The notes beneath the pieces are model-generated. The model was not told where the DNA came from. It saw only the letters and a list, made by a program, of their open reading frames with translations, and made no database searches. Both the position numbers and the translations under genes were made by a program. From the NCBI GenBank assembly GCA_026770585.1, contig MU646425.1, positions 470,175 through 482,082 of the forward strand: DNA of 11,908 nucleotides, given 5' to 3'. This document shows positions 6,535 through 11,908 of the stretch, in pieces. The number at the start of each line of letters is the position of its first letter. Positions within the stretch are counted from its first letter, which is position 1. Source of the DNA: Baffinella frigidus (Eukaryota > Cryptophyceae > Cryptomonadales > Baffinellaceae).

Positions 6535-6668
6535 CCTAAACCCTAAACCCTAAACCCTAACCCCCCTAACCTTCCTGAATCGTAAACCCTACACCCTCAA
6601 CCCTCAACCCTGAACCCTGAACCCTCAACCCTCAACCCTGAACCCTGAACCCCCCTAACCTCCAACTC
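6535..6668 (+). repeat. Second interstitial telomere-like tract
   Basis: Three near-perfect CCCTAAA units at 6538-6558 are followed by CCCTCAACCCTGAA-type variants. The tract ends in a pyrimidine-rich run and ACCCCAG then G at 6685/6686, a good acceptor. A donor was not located with confidence, although GTGTGAGAG near 6400 is possible. As at 496-1046 and 3454-3543, telomere-like sequence precedes a 3' splice signal. Confidence 0.75.
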
Positions 6669-6685
6669 CCAACTACCAACCCCAG

Positions 6686-6911
6686 GCCGCACGAGCTTTC
6701 TGTCTCGGAGTTCCGAATGCCGGACGACCAAGACGACGTTCTCGTTGTGCCTGGTGGGCCTCTCCCTACTACTGCAAAGCCACAGGGGACTTCTCAAATT
6801 ATTGGACACGCCTCTAAAACTATTTGTAGGTTACCTTTTGACGAATTTTGGCTTTTACCGGATCCTTGCAAGAATCCGGGAATGAAATGCTTTTTATTTA
6901 TTTATTCGTAG
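6686..6911 (+). CDS. Candidate internal or terminal exon after the telomere-like tract
   Basis: From the proposed acceptor a frame stays open to TAG at 6909-6911. It reads HELSVSEF, then an in-frame Met at 6717 (MPDDQDDVLVVPGG), then KTICRLPFDEFWLLPDPCK. Composition is balanced and protein-like, with an aromatic, acidic C-terminal part, but no domain is recognised. A second frame in the same stretch (RCAWWASPYYCKATGDFS) is also open to about 6815, so the coding frame is not certain. The upstream exon is unknown. The 6073 frame is a positional candidate. Confidence 0.3.
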
Positions 6912-7250
6912 GACCCTACGGTAGGAAACCCTAGGGCCCTCGAATTGCTGACGGGAGATACCGAAGAGATTTCTTCGGTTTAGCTGAAAATTACCACAGT
7001 ACCCGACCTGGCTACGGATTGCTGGTGGTAGCACTAAACCCTCAATCCTAGCTCTGCCCCAGTCTCTTTGGGCTCACCAGTTTGGAGAGCCCGGGCTCTT
7101 TCTCTCTCCAAAGTTGACGGATTTGTACCGCACACCCAGCACGTCGACTTGAAAATGGTCGGTCACCTTATCGCTTAGGGGTTATTCAAAATCACTCCGA
7201 AGTCCGCTGTGTGGGGACCTCACGCGTGAGGCTGAGCTAGTCACTTCACA
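6912..7250. other. Non-genic stretch with small palindromes
   Basis: Holds CCTACGGTAGG at 6915-6925 with CCTAGGGCCC just after, an ACCGAAGA/TCTTCGGT hairpin at 6960-6979, sequence related in reverse complement to 1752-1790 near 7080-7125, and the palindrome CCTCACGCGTGAGG at 7219-7232. No reading frame is supported. Confidence 0.5.
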
Positions 7251-7254
7251 AACG

Positions 7255-7291
7255 ATGCTGTCACCTCCGTAGACGGTGGGGGTGACAGCAT
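7255..7291. repeat. Hairpin adjoining a MITE
   Basis: ATGCTGTCACCTCC (7255-7268) pairs with GGGGGTGACAGCAT (7278-7291), with one mismatch in 14. The right arm ends in the GCAT that serves as the left target duplication of the MITE at 7292-7432. Confidence 0.7.
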
Positions 7292-7432
7292 TTATCCGGG
7301 GAAACCTACTTTTCTTTCATTTCATTCCAACGAAAATTACTACACGAATGATTTAATATTACTAGCAAGAACGAATTGTGTAGTAATTTTCATTGCCATC
7401 AAATGAAAGAAAAATAGGGTTTCCCCGAATAA
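7292..7432 (+). mobile_element. MITE with 4-bp target duplication, copy 1 (141 bp)
   Basis: The termini TTATCCGGGGAAACC and, from the other end, TTATTCGGGGAAACC open an inverted repeat that continues with few mismatches for about 55 bases (CTTTCATTT, AAAATTACTACAC). Direct repeats GCAT flank it (7288-7291, 7433-7436). The central part has TTTAATATTACTA, also present in the reverse complement of the element at 11471-11610. There is no coding capacity. The 4-bp duplication excludes Tc1/mariner (TA) and most hAT (8 bp). No superfamily is assigned. Confidence 0.75.
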
Positions 7433-7436
7433 GCAT

Positions 7437-7659
7437 GCTGGCCGTGTCGGAATCAATACACGCATCACTCTCTTCGGAATCTTTCCGAGTGCGAGGGGTC
7501 ACCGGAATCCGCTAACGCCCTGGTACAAATCCTCGGTGGTGTCAATAAACGTCTCTCCAGAGGGAGTTCCAGTTTTGTTTTAACGTTCGTCGCTAAACGT
7601 CGCTCTCTCGTTCTCGCGCAGAGGATGAGAGGGGCGTCCTGTGTGCTGTGGCGGCCGTG
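7437..7659. other. Stretch with no feature recognised
   Basis: Low-complexity-free sequence between a MITE and the 65-bp repeat cluster. Open frames on the minus strand (7465-7707, 7580-7801) run through the repeat copies and have no independent support. Confidence 0.4.
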
Positions 7660-7937
7660 GAGGACGGTACGGCACCCTTGCGCACCCCCCCCACGAGTGC
7701 GGCCCATTTCGTACCAGCACGCACCGAGGACGGTATGGCACCCGTAAAATTAAAAGTATTTTTAAAAGTCGGCTAATATATATATAAAGTAGTAGGCGCA
7801 TACACCCTTAACAAACACATCATATGTTGAGCACCCCCCACGAATGCAGCTCATTTTGTACCAGCACGCACCGAGGACGGTACGGCACCCTTGAGCACCC
7901 CCCCATGAGTGCGGCCCATTTCGTACCAGCACGCACC
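7660..7937 (+). repeat. Cluster of a 65-bp dispersed repeat
   Basis: Copies at 7660-7725, 7827-7872 (left part missing) and 7873-7937 share GAGGACGGTACGGCACCC, then GCACCCCCC, then GAGTGCGGCCCATTTCGTAC, then CAGCACGCACC. A stub at 7726-7743 breaks off at GGCACCC, and 83 bases of AT-rich DNA (7744-7826) separate it from the second copy. That spacing would fit an insertion into an originally head-to-tail array. Related copies in reverse orientation lie at 8845-8900, 9258-9313 and 9457-9500. Confidence 0.8.
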
Positions 7938-7946
7938 CTCCTGCCC

Positions 7947-8100
7947 TCATCCGGGAACATGTTTAATTCAAAAAAAAACGGCCTATCAAACCGGGTTCTG
8001 GCCCTAATTGGATTTACTTAGGGCCCTAATTAACCTTCGTCCAACTCATACGAACAAATAGGGAGCCTTTTCCTTTGCAATTAAACATGTCCCCGGATTA
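7947..8100 (+). mobile_element. MITE with 4-bp target duplication, copy 2 (154 bp)
   Basis: Left end TCATCCGGGAACATGTTTAA (7947-7966). The right end read inward is TAATCCGGGGACATGTTTAA (8081-8100). GCCC stands on both outer sides (7943-7946, 8101-8104). The first nine or ten bases resemble the termini of 7292-7432, but the interior differs. It contains GGCCCTAATT twice and the segment also found at 6331-6375. There is no coding capacity. Confidence 0.7.
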
Positions 8101-8171
8101 GCCCCAATCACGAGGTGGGCCCGTCGACCCTTGAGCTGTTTCTTGTCGTGTGCGCAGTTTCTGTTTATCGG

Positions 8172-8251
8172 GCCTAGCTGCCCCGATGCGAGCCTATCTA
8201 CCCCGAGGCGGGCCCATCTGCCCCGAGGCGGGCCCATCCGTCCCGAGGCGG
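8172..8251 (+). repeat. 20-bp minisatellite, four units
   Basis: Units 8172-8191, 8192-8211, 8212-8231 and 8232-8251 follow the consensus GCCCATCTGCCCCGAGGCGG, with the first unit the most diverged and a partial fifth starting at 8252. A second small tandem, GGCCAGTATTAA twice, lies at 8342-8365. Confidence 0.9.
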
Positions 8252-8382
8252 GCCCCAGTATTTATGATAAATGCTTTTTTGGGGACTCCCGGTCCGATTT
8301 TGGTAGATGTTAAGGCTGGGGAATGTAAACCTGAGAATGTTGGCCAGTATTAAGGCCAGTATTAAGTACCTACCAGCCTTTT

Positions 8383-8605
8383 TGTAGAAATGGGCTCCGC
8401 GCGGACTTTTAGAACGTGAGGTAAGGAGGTCAGGAGCGTGAAGAAACGAAAAAAACACGTTTTGTGCTATGTTACGGGTGGTTGATGCTATTTTGGGCAT
8501 CTTACCCATGCTTAAGATAGCACAAAAGTTCATTTTCGACGATTTTTAATCAAATTTCGTGATTTCCTGACCTGACCTTGATTCCGCGCGGAGCCCATTT
8601 CTACA
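8383..8605. mobile_element. MITE-like inverted-repeat element (about 223 bp)
   Basis: The 23-bp terminal inverted repeats are perfect (8383-8405 and 8583-8605, starting TGTAGAAATGGGCTCCGCGC). Weaker pairing continues inward (GGTCAGG against CCTGACC, GTGCTAT against ATAGCAC). No clear target duplication was found. A truncated relative lies at 3841-3995. Confidence 0.7.
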
Positions 8606-8734
8606 ATAACATCCACATCGTAACGGGGGCAGCCAATCGAGGTTAGAAGTGTGACTATTTTAAAACAGGGATTTTTTTAGAAGTGAAAAAAAAGAAGATA
8701 TGTGCAGTAAATTTCACACAAATAGGGGCGTTTG

Positions 8735-8770
8735 GTCACGTATCTGGGGGAATTCCCCCAGATACGTGAC
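8735..8770. repeat. 36-bp perfect spacerless palindrome
   Basis: GTCACGTATCTGGGGGAA is followed directly by its exact complement. Symmetry continues weakly outward (GTTTG against GAAAC, and TATTTTAAA near 8657 against TTTAAAATA near 8812), so it may be the centre of a larger decayed fold-back of about 170 bp. Confidence 0.9.
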
Positions 8771-8844
8771 GAAACCTGCCCGTGACTGGTACTAAATTTA
8801 ACAAATCCACATTTAAAATACTCCCTCTTCCAGCCTCGAGTGGA

Positions 8845-8900
8845 GGAGGGTGTGTGCTGGTACGGAGTGGGCCGCACTCGTGGGGGGTGCTTACGCCACC
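8845..8900 (-). repeat. Dispersed 50-bp repeat, reverse-orientation copy
   Basis: GGAGGGTGTGTGCTGGTACG, then GAGTGGGCCGCACTCGTGG, then GGGTGCTTACGCC is the reverse complement of the core found at 7690-7937. It shares its right flank (TTACGCCACC / TCACGCCACC) with the copy at 9258-9313. Confidence 0.8.
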
Positions 8901-8987
8901 AGCCCTCCGAGGTGGCTCAAACAGTGCTCTGGAACATAAATCCCAAACGTTGATTGTGCATCGAAAATGTGTCAACTTTTGACCTGT

Positions 8988-9007
8988 GGAGGTCGGATCC
9001 GACCTCC
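8988..9007. repeat. 20-bp perfect palindrome
   Basis: GGAGGTCGGATCCGACCTCC is fully self-complementary. It is flanked by TTGAC-like words in loose inverted arrangement. Confidence 0.9.
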
Positions 9008-9112
9008 GTGTCAATTTGATCGGTGGTCCCCGAAAATATCGACCATAAAGAGCGCGAGTGGGACGTCTCAAAGCAAAAGTGGAACCTCTGTTAACTTGAG
9101 TAATAGTGGATA

Positions 9113-9229
9113 CAGGGGTACCTCGCTCATAAGAAACTGCGCCCCCCCAGGACCCTACAGTAGGCCTATGCCTAGGGCCTTATGGTGGTCCTAGGGGGGG
9201 GGCGCTTTCTGATGAGCGAGGCACCCCTG
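9113..9229 (+). mobile_element. Pogo/Tigger-like MITE, copy 2 (117 bp, TA target duplication)
   Basis: The left terminus (9113-9136) is identical to that of copy 1 at 1287-1310. The right terminus (9206-9229) differs at two positions. TA flanks both sides (9111-9112, 9230-9231). The interior carries CCTACAGTAGGCCTATGCC, matching copy 1 in reverse complement. A further pogo-like word, GTGGAACCTCTGTTAAC, lies just upstream near 9080 without a partner end. Confidence 0.8.
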
Positions 9230-9499
9230 TACTCGTCCTGAAATCGCCATGGGGGCGGGAGGGTGTGTGCTGGTACGGAGTGGGCCGCACGCGTGGGGGG
9301 TGCTCACGCCACCTAGGACTTCCTACAGTAGGCCAAAATCCTGGGATTTTTTTGTCATAGGAGCCCTACGGCCTACGGTAGGCAATTCCGTAGGCCTAAC
9401 TACCCCAGTTTTAGTCAGTTAGCCTATGTACTCGTCCTGAAATCGCCACGGGGGCAGGAGGGTGCGTGCTGGTACAGAGTGGGCCGCACGCGTGGGGGG
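9230..9499 (+). repeat. Direct duplication of about 71 bp, 199 bp apart (9230-9300 and 9429-9499)
   Basis: Both copies read TACTCGTCCTGAAATCGCCA, then GGGGGC(G/A)GGAGGGTG, then the 50-bp dispersed repeat (reverse orientation) ending GCACGCGTGGGGGG. About five mismatches are visible. The segment between them holds the truncated element 9311-9427. Confidence 0.85.
9311..9427. mobile_element. Truncated relative of the 148-bp element at 11118-11265
   Basis: It shares, in order, CCTAGGAC, TCCTACNGTAGGCC, CCTACGGTAGG and CGTAGGCCTAACTACCCCA with 11155-11252, but has no counterpart of the left terminal repeat. Two CCTACNGTAGG words occur (9322-9332, 9372-9382). Confidence 0.55.
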
Positions 9500-9506
9500 G
9501 GCCGAT

Positions 9507-10076
9507 CGAGGTGGAGGAGGGGCGGAGCTTCAACCTCGTGGCTGAGCGTGGCGCTGAGGTATGGGAGAGATGCCCCTACGGTGTGTATGAACAAAACCTT
9601 TGCGGAAAAAGGTTGCCGTTGAAAAAATGTTTGTATGGCTCTGTCTCAGTTGGTCTCACCGATTTGGTAGGCATTGTGTGGGCATTTGTTTCGAGGTGGG
9701 GGAGGGGCGGAGCTTGAACCTCGTGGCTGAGCGTGGCGCTGAGGTATGGGAGAGAGGCACTTGTTCACACCAACGCAAGAGAGAGGCCTTCGTTAATACC
9801 AACCTTCGTTAAGGCCTTCGTTAACACCAACCTTCGTTAAGGCCTTCGTTAATACCAAATACCAATGCTTTTACTATTACGAACAACCTCGTAGCAGCGT
9901 GTGGCGCTGAGGTATGGGAGAGATGCCTCTCTAACAAAGGTTGCAAATAGAAACATATCGAGTTTCGTTGAGTTCACGATACAAATCTTTTGGGGGAAAA
10001 AGTCACTATTGAAAAAATATTAGTTCATACCAAGATGGGAGCGAGTGGGCCGACGCCGAGGTATGGAAGAGAGACA
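9507..10076 (+). repeat. Irregular tandem array, about 150-185 bp period
   Basis: GGCGCTGAGGTATGGGAGAGA recurs at 9551-9571, 9736-9756 and 9904-9924, with a weaker GCCGAGGTATGGAAGAGA near 10055-10072. The first two units share 67 bases almost exactly (9507-9573, 9692-9758). Between units, GGAAAAAGGTTGCCGTTGAA at about 9603 resembles GGGGGAAAAAGTCACTATTG at about 9991. Open frames at 9466-9717 and 9600-9812 are products of this repetition. Confidence 0.75.
9785..9858 (+). repeat. 28-bp minisatellite, 2.6 units
   Basis: Units at 9785-9812, 9813-9840 and 9841-9858 have the pattern GGCCTTCGTTAAYACCAACC then TTCGTTAA, each itself a half-repeat of CCTTCGTTAA. It sits between units of the larger array. 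Confidence 0.9.
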
Positions 10077-10159
10077 GTTGTGAATACCAACCCACACGGT
10101 GGACTACCAGGTTTTTGTTTCGAAAGAAGATACCCTGAAGTGCAATCCACACGTTAATC

Positions 10160-10681
10160 AATTATCTCTGGGAAAGTTAACTAATATATATATATATATA
10201 TAGATAGATATAGATAGATAGATAGATAGATAGATTGTTGAAAGGTCCTTATTCCACCCTGTGGATAGCCACCCTGGAGGGGACTTGCGGCCAATCCCAA
10301 ATAACCCTTTATCGCAAAAGTTGACATGATTTATACCACTAAAATACATATTAGACCTTTTTGTACCAGATCCATTCATCACGGGGGCGCCACATTGTGG
10401 CGCCATCTCCAAGTGGAGTTGACTTAAGAATGCTCAAAATACCATAATGTTCCATCCAGGGTGGTATACCACTAAAATACATATTAGACCTTTTTGTACC
10501 AGATCCATTCATCACGGGGGCGCCACATTGTGGCGCCATCTCCAAGGGGAGTTGACTTAAGAATGCTCAAAATACCATAATGTTCCATCCAGGGTGGGGA
10601 GGAGAAAGAGAAGACGTGGAAGCCTGTCCACACGGTGGACTAAGGACCTTTCAACCATAGTCAACTTACCCAGAGATAATT
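10160..10681. mobile_element. Fold-back element of about 520 bp with internal tandem duplication
   Basis: The outer ends AATTATCTCTGGG (10160-10172) and its exact complement (10669-10681) are inverted. A second inverted block follows inward: 10237-10265 against 10627-10655, 27 of 29 paired (GTTGAAAGGTCCTTA core). On the left the two blocks are separated by a (TA)n(TAGA)n microsatellite (10182-10236). On the right only 13 bases separate them, so the microsatellite expanded on one side. Inside are two 133-bp tandem copies. No transposase and no clear target duplication were seen. Confidence 0.65.
10332..10597 (+). repeat. Two nearly identical 133-bp tandem units
   Basis: 10332-10464 and 10465-10597 differ at about one position (AAGTGGAG against AAGGGGAG). 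Each has a 19-bp palindrome, GGCGCCACATTGTGGCGCC (10386-10404, 10519-10537). Near identity implies a recent duplication. The peptide MEMAPQCGAPVMNG on the minus strand repeats only because the DNA does. Confidence 0.95.
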
Positions 10682-10884
10682 AACTTTTAACGATTTTCTG
10701 GTGTAAATCTGGTCACGCAACACCCCAGAATCCGGCCCCACATCCAAATCCGAGACCCTCAAAGCCTACCGAGTGGAATCCGCTCGAGGGGTCCGCGTTT
10801 GTGGTCGGGTGTGTTTCAATAAACTATTCAGTGCGTTTCAAAAAACAATCTGTGTGTTTTAATACAGCATTCTCTCACACACTT

Positions 10885-11007
10885 TACAGTATACAGTATA
10901 CAGTAAACAGTATACAGTATACAGTATACACTATACAGTATACAGTATACAGTATACACTATACACTATACACTCTATCAGGCAGGTTCCTCTATCAGGC
11001 AGGTTCT
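10885..11007 (+). repeat. TATACAG microsatellite plus a 17-bp tandem pair
   Basis: 10885-10973 is about a dozen 7-bp units alternating TATACAG and TATACAC. It is followed by two copies of TCTATCAGGCAGGTTCC (10974-10990, 10991-11007, last base changed). Confidence 0.9.
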
Positions 11008-11117
11008 GGATGTGTGTTTCAACAAAATATTCTCTCTTTGAAAGAGCGCACTATTATCTCTCCGAAAGAGCTCTGAATGCTGAGGCTGGGGTGCAGCTGA
11101 CAGCATATTTATATGCT

Positions 11118-11265
11118 AACGGCCTGAAAATGGGGTAGTTAGGCATACGGCATTGCCTAGGACCTCCTACCGTAGGCCGAGGGATCCTAGGACCAAAAAG
11201 TCTCGACCTACGGTAGGAGGTCATAAGCAATGCCGTAGACCTAACTACCCCATTTTCAGGCCGTT
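11118..11265. mobile_element. 148-bp fold-back element
   Basis: Terminal inverted repeats of 39 bp (11118-11156, 11227-11265) differ at two positions and begin AACGGCCTGAAAATGGGGTA. The inverted repeat continues inward through GACCTCCTACCGTAGG almost to the centre. Two CCTACNGTAGG words occur (11166-11176, 11207-11217). No target duplication is obvious. A GCATATTTATATGC palindrome adjoins the left end. Confidence 0.8.
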
Positions 11266-11470
11266 TCCCTATTCAACTATGGTGCATGTTTCAATCAACT
11301 ATTACTATGTTTTCATCTACGGTTCTCTCTCTCCGAAAGAGCGCTGAATGCTCGGGGGGGGGTGCAGCTGACAGGCAGCTGGCTCCTCTCGGAAGAGACC
11401 CACGGACAGCTCTATGACAGCATGTGTGTTTCAATACAAGATTCTCTCTTCGAAAGAGCGCTGAACAATC

Positions 11471-11610
11471 TCATGTGGAAACCCTTTTAATTTACAAACT
11501 TTGTTCAATGAAATTTACTACACAGAACTATCTTTATTAGTAATATTAAAGCAAACGTGTAGTAATTTTGATTGAATCCAAGCTTGTAAATTAAAAGTGT
11601 TTCCATATGA
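11471..11610 (-). mobile_element. MITE with 4-bp target duplication, copy 3 (140 bp), with empty site nearby
   Basis: Termini TCATGTGGAAACCCTTTTAA and, inward from the right, TCATATGGAAACACTTTTAA. The flanking direct repeat is AATC (11467-11470, 11611-11614). The neighbouring array unit at 11740-11755 reads GCGCTGAACAATCGGGG without the insertion, giving a natural empty site that confirms the boundaries. Interior words (AATTACTACAC ends, TTAATATTACT in reverse complement) tie it to 7292-7432. Confidence 0.85.
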
Positions 11611-11756
11611 AATCGGGGTGGGGTGCTGAATGCTCGGGGTAGGGTGCAGCTGACAGGCGGCTGGCTCCTCTCGGAAGAGACCCACGAACAGCTCTATGAC
11701 AGCATGTCTGTTTCAATACACTATTCTCTCTTTGAACGAGCGCTGAACAATCGGGG

Positions 11757-11908
<152 letters not shown>

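Larger units (their letters stand above)
11009..11756 (+). repeat. Diverged array of about 140-bp units carrying two MITE insertions
   Basis: The unit order is GTGTGTTTCAATACA, ATTCTCTCTTTGAAAGAGCG, CTGAATGCTCGGGG, GTGCAGCTGACAGGC, GGCTCCTCTCGGAAGAGACC, ACAGCTCTATGACAGCAT. Units begin near 11012, 11285, 11425 and 11705. 11364-11425 and 11646-11706 are about 95 percent alike. The fold-back element 11118-11265 and the MITE 11471-11610 interrupt it. Diverged TTTCAATA words reach back to about 10812. Confidence 0.8.

Noticed and set aside
9466-9812. Two plus-strand frames sharing the peptide LNLVAERGAEVWERG
   Set aside because: The shared peptide follows from the tandem DNA repeat. Frames are broken in the other units.
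9507-10076. CRISPR array
   Set aside because: Repeats are long, diverged and irregularly spaced, in eukaryotic-type DNA. No cas genes are present.
10158-10545. Repeated peptide MEMAPQCGAPVMNG on the minus strand
   Set aside because: Produced by the 133-bp tandem duplication. It is not conserved coding sequence.

Overview
The window looks like nuclear DNA of a eukaryote, probably a protist or alga. It has no operon structure or Shine-Dalgarno-led genes. It does have GT-AG intron candidates with pyrimidine-rich 3' ends, telomere-like CCCTAAA tracts, C2H2-type zinc-finger reading frames and many small terminal-inverted-repeat elements. CCCTAAA (TTTAGGG on the other strand) is the telomere type of plants, many algae, some alveolates and oomycetes. 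The sequence alone does not name the species.

Layout. 1-495 has no recognisable gene. 496-1046 is a degenerate telomere-like tract bounded by a plausible donor and acceptor. 1057-2330 is fold-back and repeat DNA, including one pogo-like miniature element (1287-1403). 2315-3791 is the most gene-like part. A small Cys-rich frame lies on the minus strand (2403-2561, apparently frameshifted). It diverges across a near-perfect palindrome (2580-2651) from a plus-strand gene (2914-3586, spliced model) with a signal peptide followed by Cys/His zinc-finger-like motifs. Three copies of that gene's last exon follow in tandem. 3841-5440 holds a repeat copy, a strong hairpin and, on the minus strand, a decayed C2H2 zinc-finger gene with a second copy of its first exon. 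5440-6911 has a weak secreted-protein candidate and another telomere-like tract followed by a candidate exon.

From 6912 to the right edge I see almost no credible coding sequence. The DNA is a mosaic of MITE-like elements, dispersed 50-150 bp repeats, minisatellites and microsatellites, ending in at least 150 bp of (TA)n. Three MITE-like elements (7292-7432, 7947-8100, 11471-11610) share a related terminus and are each flanked by a 4-bp direct repeat. One of them has a matching unoccupied site in a neighbouring repeat unit. Two further 117-bp elements have pogo/Tigger-like ends and TA target duplications. A palindromic word, CCTACNGTAGG, occurs eight times with all four central bases.

No complete transposase, RNA gene or CRISPR array was found. 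The zinc-finger frames may be members of one or more local families. Everything else is best read as repeat-driven, possibly subtelomeric, sequence. If it is subtelomeric, the CCCTAAA orientation would place the chromosome end to the left.
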